Shown here: in pieces, positions 41,015-49,586 of the stretch
Layout of the letters: each line of letters starts with the position of its first letter
Position numbering within the stretch: the first letter of the stretch is position 1
NCBI GenBank assembly: GCA_019414045.1
Contig: DXMW01000004.1
Coordinates: 61,418 to 125,417, forward strand
Direction of reading: 5' to 3'
DNA length: 64,000 nt
Source: Collinsella sp.
GTDB taxonomy: Bacteria; Actinomycetota; Coriobacteriia; Coriobacteriales; Coriobacteriaceae
The notes under the pieces: model-generated
Database searches by the model: none
What the model saw: only the letters and a program-made list of their open reading frames with translations
What the model was told of the DNA's origin: nothing
Translations under genes and position numbers: made by a program

Positions 41015-42430
41015 ATGGCCGAGGTTTGGCGCTTTTTTGCGCATGAGGATGATTTTGCCGATATAGACGAGGCTGGTGCGTGCGAGCGCCTGGGCCGCGT
41101 GCTGTCGTTTCCGACCATTTCGAGCATGGATGCCGAGGCGGTGGACTGGCAGCCGTTCGACGACCTGCGCGCGTATATGCAGCGGGCCTGGCCGCACGTA
41201 TTTGCGGCGGGTAAGGCTGAGCTCATCGATCATTCGTTGCTGGTGACGCTTTCCGGCTCCGACTCTGCCCTCAAGCCCGTTATGCTCATGGGTCACATGG
41301 ACGTGGTCCCCGTGGTGCCGGGTACTGAGGCCGATTGGACGCACGCCCCCTTTAGCGGACATGTGGACGACGCCTACATTTGGGGCCGCGGTGCCATCGA
41401 CATGAAAGACCAGGTCGCAGGTATTCTCGAGGCGGTTGAGTATGCGTTGGCGCACGGTTGGGAGCACAAGCGTTCGCTGCTGCTGGCTTTTGGCCAGGAC
41501 GAGGAAACCACGCAGTACGGCGCGGGGGCGATCGGTCGCGTGCTCGAGGAGCGCGGTATTGAACTTGAATACCTGATCGACGAGGGTGACTACCGTATCG
41601 TTTCGGCTGCCGAGTACGGCGCGGGCGAGGGCTGGCTTATGCATGCCGACCTTGCCGAGAAGGGCTACGCCGATATTGTGCTCAAGACGAAGAGCGAGGG
41701 CGGGCATTCGTCCAACCCCTACGGCGGCACATCGCTCGAGGTACTGAGCCGCGCTATCGCCGCAATCTGCGATATCGAGTGGCCGACGCGCGTGACCGAC
41801 TTGCTTGCCGCCCAGCTCGTCGAGTTGGGGCTCTACACGGCCGATGAAATTGCCGCCAACAAGGACGCCATCGTGCGCGAGTGCCTCGCTAGCAAGAAGC
41901 TCTATCCGCTCGTGACCACCACTTGTGCACCGACCCAAATTGAGGGTGGCAGCACCGGCGCCAACGTAATGCCGCAGGATATGTGGGCCAACATCAACTT
42001 CCGCATGCTCGAGGGCACGAGCGTGGCCGACGTTGTGGCGCGCTGCCGTGAAGCGGTTGCCGAGGCGGACCTTGCCGACCGTGTCGAAGTGGAGCTGGGC
42101 CCCGGCAGCTCCGAGCCCTCGCCGTCCCCGCGCATCGGTGGTCCCGGCCTCGAGGCGGTTCGCTCCATCGCCGTCCGCTATTTCCGTGATCCAAAGGGGA
42201 CGGAGGAAAACGGATCATTCGAGCCAGTGGCAATTGTGCCCTCGACCGTGATTGGCGCGACCGACGCTGCTAACTACCAACGCATTTGCCCTGAGTGCAT
42301 TCGCTTCTCGGCCTTTGTGGTCGACGATGACGAGTGCGACCGCGGCGTCCACGGCACCAACGAGCGCATCACCCGCCGAGCCTACCTCCAGGGCATCCGT
42401 TTTCTCATCTCCCTGCTCCAAACGCTCTAG
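41015..42430 (+). CDS. M20 family metallopeptidase
   Basis: A 471-residue zinc-dependent hydrolase of the M20/M25/M40 superfamily. Metal ligands appear in MGHMDVVPV (His and Asp near 94), WGRGAIDMKDQ (bridging Asp near 130), GQDEETTQYGA (catalytic and metal Glu near 165) and a C-terminal His near the chain end (VHGTNERI). The dimerisation lid lies between about 230 and 350 (SEGGHSSNPYGGTS). Members cleave dipeptides or N-acyl amino acids. ATG at 41015 follows GAAAGGA. Downstream of an amino-acid importer it may process imported peptides, though a hairpin separates them. Confidence 0.88.
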   Translation: MAEVWRFFAHEDDFADIDEAGACERLGRVLSFPTISSMDAEAVDWQPFDDLRAYMQRAWPHVFAAGKAELIDHSLLVTLSGSDSALKPVMLMGHMDVVPVVPGTEADWTHAPFSGHVDDAYIWGRGAIDMKDQVAGILEAVEYALAHGWEHKRSLLLAFGQDEETTQYGAGAIGRVLEERGIELEYLIDEGDYRIVSAAEYGAGEGWLMHADLAEKGYADIVLKTKSEGGHSSNPYGGTSLEVLSRAIAAICDIEWPTRVTDLLAAQLVELGLYTADEIAANKDAIVRECLASKKLYPLVTTTCAPTQIEGGSTGANVMPQDMWANINFRMLEGTSVADVVARCREAVAEADLADRVEVELGPGSSEPSPSPRIGGPGLEAVRSIAVRYFRDPKGTEENGSFEPVAIVPSTVIGATDAANYQRICPECIRFSAFVVDDDECDRGVHGTNERITRRAYLQGIRFLISLLQTL

Positions 42431-42457
42431 AATTCGACCAAGCGACAGTCCCTTTGT

Positions 42458-42513
42458 TAGCCGTTGGGGACGTTCTTAAACGACTAGTCGTAAAGGAATG
42501 TCCCCAACGGCTA
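42458..42513. repeat. 56-bp palindrome with ACGACTAGTCGT core
   Basis: TAGCCGTTGGGGACGTTC (42458-42475) pairs with GAATGTCCCCAACGGCTA (42496-42513) except for one G-U pair. At its tip ACGACTAGTCGT (42480-42491) is itself a perfect palindrome. The preceding bases GACAGTCCCTTTGTTA resemble the GTGACAAAGGG elements. It follows the M20 stop by 27 bases. Confidence 0.8.
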
Positions 42514-42607
42514 CGTCCGCTCATTCCGTGCGGGTTATATGCAGGTTTGCCTGCGCACGCTATCATGTATGGGTTAGACCGCAACTATGTACCCCATACG
42601 CGAAGGG

Positions 42608-42640
42608 ATGCGCATGTATCTGAAGATCGACATGTTCTAG
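42608..42640 (+). other. Possible 10-codon leader peptide before prfA
   Basis: ATG at 42608 preceded by GAAGGG opens a frame of ten codons reading MRMYLKIDMF and ending in TAG. It lies 82 bases upstream of prfA in its likely leader. A TATGGG/CCCATA stem lies just before. Existence as a translated peptide is unproven. Confidence 0.25.
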
Positions 42641-42721
42641 CCGGGCTTACCCCCGCATCGGCGCCCCGCGCCCCATCAATTCTGCCGATTTTCACCTTCA
42701 CGCATATAAAGGAGTCCCGCC

Positions 42722-43789
42722 ATGCGCGACAAGCTCGAAAAGATTATCAAGGCCTACGAGGAACTCGAGAAGAAGCTCTCCGACCCGGCCGTCGCCTCCG
42801 ATATTAAGGAGTTCACGCGTCTCAACAAGGAGTACGCGCACCAGTCCGACCTCATCGCCGCCTCGCGCGAGTACATCGGCGCGCTCGATGACATCGAGGC
42901 TGCCAAGGAAATGCTCCACGATACTACCGATGCCGATGAGAAGGAGATGCTCCAGATGGACATCTCCGAAAACGAGGCCAAACTTCCCCAGCTCGAGGAA
43001 GACATTAAGTACATGCTCATCCCGAGCGACCCCAACGACGACAAGAACACCATCGTCGAGATTCGCTCCGCCGCCGGTGGCGACGAGGCGGCCATCTTCG
43101 CCGGCGACCTGTACAAGATGTATCAGCGCTTTTGCGAGTCGCGTGGCTGGAAGACCACCGTGCTCGATTCCAGCCCCAGCGAGGCCGGCGGCTTTAAGTC
43201 CATCGAGTTCAAGGTCGAGGGCGACCGCGTCTACTCCGTCATGAAGTTTGAGTCCGGCGTACACCGTGTCCAGCGCGTTCCCAAGACCGAGTCCCAGGGC
43301 CGTATCCAGACCTCCACGGCAACCGTCGCCGTGCTTCCCGAGGCCGAGGAGATCGACGTCCAGATCAACCAGTCTGACCTGCGCATCGACACTTACTGCG
43401 CTTCGGGCCCTGGCGGTCAGTGCGTTAACACCACCTACTCCGCCGTGCGCATCACCCACCTGCCCACCAACACCGTGGTGCAGTCGCAGGAGCAGCGCTC
43501 CCAGATTCAGAATCGCGAGGTCTGCATGCAGATGCTGCGCGCCCGTCTGTACGAGATGGAACTCGAGAAGCAGCAGGCAGAGCTTGGTGCCGAGCGCCAG
43601 AGCCAGATCGGCCACGGCAACCGTTCCGAGAAGATCCGTACCTACAACCAGCCCCAGGACCGCGTGACCGATCACCGCATCGGTTTCAACTCCACCTACA
43701 ATGGCGTCCTCCTGGGCGACCAGCTCGGCACCGTCATCGAGGCGCTCGCCGCCGCCGAGCGTGCCGAGAAGCTGGCACAGGCCGTGTAG
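42722..43789 (+). CDS. prfA: Peptide chain release factor 1
   Basis: A 355-residue class I release factor. The peptidyl-transferase motif GGQ is in SGPGGQCVN near residue 228, the following RSQIQNREVCMQMLRARLYEMELEKQ (in short NREVCMQMLRARLY) is typical, and DHRIGFN is near the end. RF1 reads UAA and UAG stops; four of the genes bearing the structured element at their stop use TAA or TAG, which are RF1 codons. The gene length is standard. ATG at 42722 follows AAGGAG by 7 bases. PrmC, which methylates the GGQ Gln, is encoded downstream. Confidence 0.97.
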   Translation: MRDKLEKIIKAYEELEKKLSDPAVASDIKEFTRLNKEYAHQSDLIAASREYIGALDDIEAAKEMLHDTTDADEKEMLQMDISENEAKLPQLEEDIKYMLIPSDPNDDKNTIVEIRSAAGGDEAAIFAGDLYKMYQRFCESRGWKTTVLDSSPSEAGGFKSIEFKVEGDRVYSVMKFESGVHRVQRVPKTESQGRIQTSTATVAVLPEAEEIDVQINQSDLRIDTYCASGPGGQCVNTTYSAVRITHLPTNTVVQSQEQRSQIQNREVCMQMLRARLYEMELEKQQAELGAERQSQIGHGNRSEKIRTYNQPQDRVTDHRIGFNSTYNGVLLGDQLGTVIEALAAAERAEKLAQAV

Positions 43790-43943
43790 GTTACGCGGTT
43801 TTACAAACCGCGTAACGACTCGACGCTGCGCGCCGCCCAGAGCGACAATTTGTCATTCAAAAGGCAAGGCATGACCAGAAGGTCTATGCCTTGCCTTTTT
43901 CATGCCAACTTGTTCGCTCTGGACGTCGCTCGCTGACATTGCC
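43790..43943 (+). repeat. Structured intergenic element, copy D
   Basis: It starts at the base after the prfA stop. Helix 1 at 43790-43816 is GTTACGCGGTTT, loop TAC, AAACCGCGTAAC. The box GACTCGACGCTGC follows. Arms CCAGAGCGACAA (43837-43848) and TTGTTCGCTCTGG (43910-43922) pair with one bulge. The apical hairpin AAGGCAAGGCATGACC, loop AGAA, GGTCTATGCCTTGCCTT is followed by TTTTT. The 3' box GCTCGCTGACATTGCC ends at 43943. Confidence 0.88.
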
Positions 43944-44378
43944 AAAACATCGGCGTTTCCTTGGTTGTCAAATGATCCGTAGGGAGTCATTGGTGACATT
44001 GCCTTGATATTTTATTCAGTCGGCTGTGATGTCATTTGAGCTGCTTACCTGCTTAAGGTAATTGACGGCATAAGTCCGCTACCGAAAATATTGCTCAAAA
44101 TATCGTTTAAGAAGTCGCGGAGCGATTTTTGATGGGTCGTGCGTCAAGCGATGTGGCAAGTTCTTGGTTAGATATTGGTCAGTTTTGGGGCAACCTTGCC
44201 AAAAGCTTGACGAATGCAAATCTAGACGTCGACGAACGAACACTTTGAGTGAGCTCGGTACAAAATTCTGGGCTGATTCTCGATAATCGCCTTCAATCGT
44301 CCCTTGCCAAGCGCTGGCCTCGCTTACAATCTGCTCCGACATTCGCGCGCCGCCCGGCGCTTAAGAGGGGAGGGCCCC
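43944..44378. other. AT-richer gene-free stretch between prfA and prmC
   Basis: About 435 bases with a lower GC content than the neighbours. It contains a second GACATTGCC box (about 44000) like the 3' end of element D, and a minus-strand reading frame of 87 codons without an SD or recognisable domain. I see no gene. prfA and prmC normally lie close together, so this looks like inserted or decayed sequence. The prmC promoter must lie here or upstream. Confidence 0.5.
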
Positions 44379-45629
44379 ATGGCAAACGAGATCTGGACCA
44401 TCAAGCGTTGTCTTGAGTGGACCAAGGAGTACCTGGCCGAGCGCGGCGAGGAGCACCCCCGTCTTTCTGCTGAGTGGCTGCTCTGCGCTGCCACGGGTTT
44501 GGCACGCATCGACTTATATATGCGCATGGACGAGACGCTTAACGCGGCCCAGCTCGAGACCATGCACGCGGCCGTTGTCCGCCGCGCTAAGGGCGAGCCG
44601 CTGCAATACATCACGGGCAGCACGCAGTTTCGCATGATCGATGTCGCGTGCGCCCCCGGTGTGCTCATTCCGCGCCCCGAGACCGAGATGCTCGTCGAGG
44701 AAGTCCTTAATTATCTGGATGCCGAGGTGCTGAGCCCCGAGGCTGCCGCCCGTCAGCGCGTTGAGCTGCCTTGGAACGATGAGGTCGAGGAGGCGCGCAA
44801 GGCCGAGGCCGCGCTGGCAGACGAACGGGCGACCGCCGAGCGCCGTGCCGCTAACCTGACGGCTGCCGATGAGGCGGCGCTAGGCGGCGACGTACTGGGC
44901 AGCCGTGCCTATGCCGAGGAACTGGCCGACCGCGAGGCCGAGGAAGCCGCCGCGCAGGCAGCAGAAGCCGAAGCTGCGGAAGCCGCCGAGTCCGAGCTCG
45001 ACGAATACGGCATCGCCAGCGAGGGTGCCGACCAGGAGACGGCTTCAGCTCAGTATGCCGCCGCGCCCGCTCCGGTCGAGCCCCGTATCGCTCGCGTTCT
45101 CGAGGTCGGCTGCGGCACGGGCTGCATTTCGCTCTCCCTTGCCTGGGAGCGCCGCGGCCACGTTACCTGCACTGCTACCGATATCGAGCCGCGCGCCATC
45201 GATCTGGCCACCAAAAACCGTGATGCGCTTGGCCTCACGTCCGACGAGGTCGCCTTCAGCCTCACAAACCTGGTGAGTTCCATTCCCCGCGAAGAGTGGG
45301 GCACCTTTGATGTGCTCGTCTCCAACCCACCTTACATCCCGACCGACGTCATGCGCTCGCTGCCGCATGAGGTCAAGGACTTTGAGCCCGATCTGGCGCT
45401 CGAGGGCGGTGCCGACGGTCTCGATATCTTCCGCCGCCTGCTCAACGCGGCGCCCTACATGCTGCGTGCCGGCGGCCTGTTTGCCTGCGAGCTCTATGAG
45501 GGCGCGCTCGACGCCGCGGCCGAGCTCTGTCGTCAAGCAGGCCTTTCGGACGTGCGTATCGTCCACGACCTCACCGATCGCCCCCGCATTGTCCGAGCCA
45601 TCGTCACCGAGCCCAAGCAACGCCAGTAA
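44379..45629 (+). CDS. prmC: Release factor glutamine methyltransferase PrmC with a large insert
   Basis: A 416-residue PrmC/HemK, compared with about 280 in most bacteria. The N-terminal helical domain ends in YITGSTQF and IPRPETEMLV near residue 100; the SAM motif VLEVGCGTGCISL begins near 240 and the catalytic NPPYIP is near 320. Between them sits an insert of about 115 residues rich in Ala and Glu with long charged helices (EEAAAQAAEAEAAEAAESEL in part), where E. coli has about 20 residues. The enzyme methylates the Gln of GGQ in RF1/RF2. ATG at 44379 follows GGGGAGGG. Confidence 0.92.
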   Translation: MANEIWTIKRCLEWTKEYLAERGEEHPRLSAEWLLCAATGLARIDLYMRMDETLNAAQLETMHAAVVRRAKGEPLQYITGSTQFRMIDVACAPGVLIPRPETEMLVEEVLNYLDAEVLSPEAAARQRVELPWNDEVEEARKAEAALADERATAERRAANLTAADEAALGGDVLGSRAYAEELADREAEEAAAQAAEAEAAEAAESELDEYGIASEGADQETASAQYAAAPAPVEPRIARVLEVGCGTGCISLSLAWERRGHVTCTATDIEPRAIDLATKNRDALGLTSDEVAFSLTNLVSSIPREEWGTFDVLVSNPPYIPTDVMRSLPHEVKDFEPDLALEGGADGLDIFRRLLNAAPYMLRAGGLFACELYEGALDAAAELCRQAGLSDVRIVHDLTDRPRIVRAIVTEPKQRQ

Positions 45630-45643
45630 TATTTATTAACTGG

Positions 45644-45672
45644 TTAGCAAAAATTATAAAGTAATTTATAAT
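45644..45672 (+). promoter_or_regulatory. hicAB promoter with overlapping operator palindrome
   Basis: TTAGCA (45644-45649), 17 bases, and a perfect TATAAT (45667-45672). The -10 lies in the right half of ATTATAAA-GTAA-TTTATAAT (45653-45672), a perfect inverted repeat. A HicB dimer bound there would block RNA polymerase. Confidence 0.65.
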
Positions 45673-45697
45673 TAGGACGGCTGAAAGAGGTCGGCCC

Positions 45698-45883
45698 ATG
45701 CAACCTCCTACCTTTCGGGAAATCATTGCCCTACTCAAGCACGATGGATTCGTGAAGGTCGCGCAAGTCGGTAGTCATGCTAAGTATGTTTCTGGTGACC
45801 GTGTTGTCACCGTGAACGGCTCTGGTGGCGATCGACCAAAGAAGGGCACGTGGGCAAGTATTCGTCGCCAAGCTGGATGGTAG
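45698..45883 (+). CDS. hicA: HicA-type mRNA interferase toxin
   Basis: A 61-residue HicA toxin of standard size with a dsRNA-binding-like fold. The active-site His27 is in the conserved VGSHAKY, followed by VTVNGSGGDRPKKGT, matching the family's HP-x-K-xx-KG-T region with partial divergence, and a final SIRRQAGW. HicA cleaves mRNA independently of translation until neutralised by HicB. It begins 26 bases after the promoter and 12 bases separate it from hicB. The surrounding spacer is AT-rich, consistent with acquisition by transfer. Confidence 0.88.
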   Translation: MQPPTFREIIALLKHDGFVKVAQVGSHAKYVSGDRVVTVNGSGGDRPKKGTWASIRRQAGW

Positions 45884-45894
45884 TTGGAGGCAAA

Positions 45895-46341
45895 ATGAGG
45901 CAGCGATTTACCTATGACTGCGTTCTCATAAAAGAAGACGATGGTTACTGCGCTAGCTTCCCGCAGATTCCCGGCGCCTTTGCCGATGGCGATACGCGCG
46001 AAGAAGCTATTGCCCATGCCACCGAGGCGCTGATGGCGTTTTTGGCCGATGACCTCAACAACGGTTTGACTCCGGCGGGGTACGAACGCTCGGCCGAGGT
46101 CGTGGCCCTTTCGGTCGAAATCGACCACGAGGACGCTCGGGAAGCGGCGTGCCGAACATTTAAAGACGCAGCGCTGGACCTCAAAGTCTCCGCTCCGCGG
46201 ATTACCGCGCTGGTCAAAGCCGGAAAGCTCGATGTTGAACTCGTCGACGGCCGTCGGATGATAACGATAGACAGCATCGAGCGCTACGCCGCCCAAGAAC
46301 GCCACGCCGGCAGGCCAAAGAAGTTCGTCGCAGTCCAATAA
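45895..46341 (+). CDS. hicB: HicB-type antitoxin
   Basis: A 148-residue antitoxin. The N-terminal partial RNase H-like fold carries the HicB signature (DCVLIKEDDGYCASFPQIPGAFADGDTREEAI, in short GYCASFPQIPGAFADGDT). The C-terminal part (about 95-140) resembles a small helix-turn-helix (APRITALVKAGKLDVELVDGRRM in part) followed by GRPKK, likely the DNA-binding module for autorepression at the upstream palindrome. ATG at 45895 follows GGAGG by 4 bases. Paired with hicA, it interrupts the usual prmC-tsaC neighbourhood. Confidence 0.88.
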   Translation: MRQRFTYDCVLIKEDDGYCASFPQIPGAFADGDTREEAIAHATEALMAFLADDLNNGLTPAGYERSAEVVALSVEIDHEDAREAACRTFKDAALDLKVSAPRITALVKAGKLDVELVDGRRMITIDSIERYAAQERHAGRPKKFVAVQ

Positions 46342-46475
46342 CCCCCTCACTTTCACCGACTACTAGAGCCGCTCACCAAACCAACATGCGCTGTGGGCAA
46401 ATGGATTGAACGTTTCGTGCGAGAATGCCCCTCAGTAAACAAACTTGCACCAGAGCGTAAGGGGCTGGCATACAC

Positions 46476-47219
46476 ATGCAGACGGTCTATCGGGTATTCG
46501 AGGGAGCGCGTGAGCCGCATCGGCTCGCCGTCGAGCGTACGGCCGAGGTGCTCGGCTGTGGCGGCTTGGCGCTGATCCCGACCGAGACCGTCTACGGTGT
46601 CGCCGTGGCAGTCAATGCCTTCTCCGATGCCGTCCCCCAAGATACAAGCGAGTTCCCGTCGTGGTCATGCGACCCGCAAGCCACCGTCAATGGCGCCGCG
46701 GTCCCTGCGCTCGGCACCGGCTATCGCCGTATCTTCACTCTCAAGCAACGTGAGCTCACGCAAACCGTCGCTTGGCTGGTCGATGGCGTCGAAGCACTCG
46801 ACCGCTATGGCGTGGATATCCCGGAAGATGCCCGCATACTCGCGCGACGATGCTGGCCGGGAGCCCTGACTATCGTGGTCAAGGCAGCTCCCTGTGTGCC
46901 GACCTTTATGCGCGCTGCCGACGACACCGTGGCCCTGCGCGCTTCGGCCTCTCCCGTGGTCCAAGCGCTCATTCGCGCCTGCGGCAGCCCCCTTGCCTGT
47001 ACGAGCGCCAACACGCACGGCGCGACCTCGCCGGCAAGCTTTGCCGCCGTCGAGGGTCGCATCCTGGAGGGGGTCGATGTTGCCGTCGACGCCGGTGAGA
47101 CCCCGTGTCGCGACGCCTCGACCATCGTGTCGTTTCAGCACGGCGGGCTCCAGATCCTGCGCCAAGGCGCACTTCCCGCATCAGAGATCGAACGGGTCCT
47201 GTCCGACCCGATGCAATAG
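46476..47219 (+). CDS. tsaC: L-threonylcarbamoyladenylate synthase, Sua5/YciO/YrdC type
   Basis: A 247-residue YrdC-domain protein. Supporting motifs are GLALIPTETVYGVAV near residue 31, the KxR pair in TLKQREL near 90, RRCWPGALTIVV near 128 and PLACTSANTHGATSP near 172. The enzyme makes threonylcarbamoyl-AMP for tRNA t6A37. Between PTETVYG and the KxR motif there are about 30 extra residues (AVPQDTSEF through PALGTG) compared with TsaC. The start at 46476 has a distant AAGGGG. A prfA-prmC-tsaC order is common in bacteria; here hicAB lies between prmC and tsaC. Confidence 0.88.
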   Translation: MQTVYRVFEGAREPHRLAVERTAEVLGCGGLALIPTETVYGVAVAVNAFSDAVPQDTSEFPSWSCDPQATVNGAAVPALGTGYRRIFTLKQRELTQTVAWLVDGVEALDRYGVDIPEDARILARRCWPGALTIVVKAAPCVPTFMRAADDTVALRASASPVVQALIRACGSPLACTSANTHGATSPASFAAVEGRILEGVDVAVDAGETPCRDASTIVSFQHGGLQILRQGALPASEIERVLSDPMQ

Positions 47220-47232
47220 AAAGGTTTAAGCG

Positions 47233-48774
47233 ATGTCGTTGAATCTGGGCAGCCTGGGCATGGAAGATGCCTCGTTTGACTTTGGCGGTTCCTACATCAT
47301 GGCGCTCGACTGCGGCACCACCTCGGTACTTGCGACCATCGTCGACGAGTACGGCTGCATCGTCGCGCAGGCACGTCGCAGCGTCAAAACGAGTTTTCCG
47401 CGTCCCGGTTGGGTAGAGCAAGACCCCATGGCGGTCCTTGCCAGCCAGATCGCGGTCATGATGGAAGTCCAGTTTAAGAGCGGTATCCACTCCGACCGCA
47501 TTGCCGCCATCGGCATCTCCAACCAGCGCGAGACCACGGTGGTCTGGGACCGTGTGAGCGGCCAGCCCATCTATAACGCCATCGTATGGCAGTGCCGCCG
47601 TACCGCACCTCTGATCGACGAGCTTGTCGAGCAGGGCGCAGAAGGGCTGGTGCGCTCCCGCACGGGACTTACGCTTGACCCGTATTTCTCGGCCTCCAAG
47701 GTGCAGTGGATTCTCGACAACGTCGACGGCGCACGCGAGAGCGCGGCGGCGGGCGACCTCATGTTTGGCACCATCGACACCTGGCTCATCTACAACCTCA
47801 CCGGCGGCCAGGTCTTTGCCACCGACTACACCAATGCCAGCCGCACGGCACTCTTTAATATCCATACGCTCGATTGGGACGACGACCTGCTGGCGCTTTT
47901 TGACGTTCCACGTTCCATGATGCCCGAGGTTCGCTGGAGCTCGGGCGACTACGGCCGCGTCGCGAGCGACATCATGACCAACATGCCGCCCATCATGGGT
48001 GTGGCGGGCGACCAGCAGGCATCGCTGTTCGGTCACTGCTGCTTCTATCCCGGCCAGACCAAAAACACCTATGGCACGGGCTGCTTTATGCTCATGAACA
48101 CCGGCGACGAGATCGTCGAATCCAAGAATGGCCTGGTCTCCACCATCGGTATCGCTGCGAACGGGAAGATCAGCTATGCGCTCGAGGGCTCCATCTTTGC
48201 TGCCGGTTCCACCATGAACTGGCTTCGCAACAACATGTGCATCATCTCGAGCGTGAGCGAGTCGGCACAACTCGCCGCTTCGATTAGCGACAACGAGGGC
48301 TGCTACTTCGTTCCCGCCTTTGCGGGTCTGGGCGCTCCCTGGTGGGACCCGCATGCCCGCGGTATCGTGTGCGGTCTGACCGGCGCCTCGAGCCGTGCGA
48401 CCATCGTACGTGCCGCCTGCGAATCCATGGCATATCAGAGCTACGACGTGCTGCGCGCCATGGAGCAGGACGTGGGGCTTTCGATCGAGCGCCTGTCTGT
48501 CGATGGCGGTGCCTCGCGCAACGAGTTCATCATGCAATTCCAGGCCGACCTGCTGGATATCCCCGTGCTGCAATGCGAGACGGTGGAGACCACGGCAATC
48601 GGTGCCGCGTACTTGGCGGGTCTTGCCGTCGGCTATTGGGAAGACCTGGAAGAGCTGGAGCAAAATGCCCAGATCGTTAGGACCTTCCTTCCCCACATGT
48701 CCGCCGAGCGCCGCGAGCAAAACCTTGCGGGCTGGCGTGATGCAGTCAGGCGCTCGCTCAGCTCCTCACGGTAG
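47233..48774 (+). CDS. glpK: Glycerol kinase
   Basis: A 513-residue FGGY-family kinase. The N-terminal phosphate-1 loop IMALDCGTTSVLATI, the glycerol-binding NQRETTVVWD and IVWQCRRT, TYGTGCFMLMNTG and the C-terminal GASRNEFIMQ are all present. It phosphorylates glycerol to sn-glycerol-3-phosphate. About 18 residues precede the domain (MSLNLGSLGMEDASFDFG), which is longer than E. coli GlpK and may be a wrong start, but no internal ATG has a better SD. It starts 13 bases after tsaC, so the two are probably co-transcribed. No glpF or glpD is nearby. Confidence 0.93.
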   Translation: MSLNLGSLGMEDASFDFGGSYIMALDCGTTSVLATIVDEYGCIVAQARRSVKTSFPRPGWVEQDPMAVLASQIAVMMEVQFKSGIHSDRIAAIGISNQRETTVVWDRVSGQPIYNAIVWQCRRTAPLIDELVEQGAEGLVRSRTGLTLDPYFSASKVQWILDNVDGARESAAAGDLMFGTIDTWLIYNLTGGQVFATDYTNASRTALFNIHTLDWDDDLLALFDVPRSMMPEVRWSSGDYGRVASDIMTNMPPIMGVAGDQQASLFGHCCFYPGQTKNTYGTGCFMLMNTGDEIVESKNGLVSTIGIAANGKISYALEGSIFAAGSTMNWLRNNMCIISSVSESAQLAASISDNEGCYFVPAFAGLGAPWWDPHARGIVCGLTGASSRATIVRAACESMAYQSYDVLRAMEQDVGLSIERLSVDGGASRNEFIMQFQADLLDIPVLQCETVETTAIGAAYLAGLAVGYWEDLEELEQNAQIVRTFLPHMSAERREQNLAGWRDAVRRSLSSSR

Positions 48775-48897
48775 GGCTGCGATGGGCTGCTCGATACAAC
48801 AAACCGCTAAACTAATGCATGGCGTGCGGCGGCAACATTGCTGCGCGCCTTGTCAGCAAGGCCGTTTTGCGGCCGCAACGAAAGGGGCAATCAACCC

Positions 48898-49545
48898 ATG
48901 ACCGTCACCTACGATGCGTCCCGCGTGACGCTTGTCGATCACCCGCTCGTCCAGCACAAGCTGTCGATCCTGCGCGACAAAAACACCGGCACCAACCAGT
49001 TCCGCCAGCTCGTGCGCGAGCTCGCGCTTTTTGACGGCTACGAGGCCATGCGCGACCTGCCTATGGAAGACGTCGAGGTCGAAACCCCCATCACTACCGC
49101 CACGTTCAAACGGCTCGCCGGCAAGAAACTCGCCATCGTGCCCATCCTGCGCGCGGGCCTTGGCATGGTCGACGGCATTCTCGACTTGGTGCCCTCCGCT
49201 CGCGTGGGCCACATCGGCATGGAGCGCGACGAGGTCACCCACGAGCCGCACGAGTATTACTGCAAGATGCCCAAGGATATCGACCAGCGCATCTGCCTGG
49301 TCGTCGACCCCATGCTCGCCACGGGCGGTTCGGCCGAGATGGCCATCAGCTACCTGCGCGGGCGCGGTGTCAAGGACATCCGCATGCTGTGCATCGTCGC
49401 GGCCCCCGAGGGCCTCAAGTCGCTGACCGAGAAGGACCCAGATGTGCATATCTATACCTGCGCCATCGACGACCATCTCAACGAGGCTGCCTACATCGTT
49501 CCCGGCCTCGGCGACGCCGGCGACCGCATCTACGGCACGCTCTAG
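48898..49545 (+). CDS. upp: Uracil phosphoribosyltransferase
   Basis: A 215-residue salvage enzyme that makes UMP from uracil and PRPP. The N-terminal VTLVDHPLVQHKLSILRDKNTGTNQFR (in short HPLVQHKLSILRDKNT), VPILRAGLGMVDG near 81, the PRPP loop VDPMLATGGSA near 138 and the uracil-binding YIVPGLGDAGDR near 201 are textbook. ATG at 48898 follows AAAGGGG by 10 bases; an in-frame upstream ATG at 48838 would add an unrelated leader. A perfect 10-bp hairpin lies 41 bases after the stop, ahead of the ATP synthase operon, as seen in many bacteria where upp precedes atp genes. Confidence 0.95.
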   Translation: MTVTYDASRVTLVDHPLVQHKLSILRDKNTGTNQFRQLVRELALFDGYEAMRDLPMEDVEVETPITTATFKRLAGKKLAIVPILRAGLGMVDGILDLVPSARVGHIGMERDEVTHEPHEYYCKMPKDIDQRICLVVDPMLATGGSAEMAISYLRGRGVKDIRMLCIVAAPEGLKSLTEKDPDVHIYTCAIDDHLNEAAYIVPGLGDAGDRIYGTL

Positions 49546-49586
49546 TCGCTGGGCTAAACGGCCGCGGCTGCAAATACGAAGAAACG

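Noticed and set aside
44079..44342. Minus-strand 87-codon frame between prfA and prmC
   Set aside because: No SD, no recognisable domain, and it lies in an AT-richer spacer where chance frames are expected.
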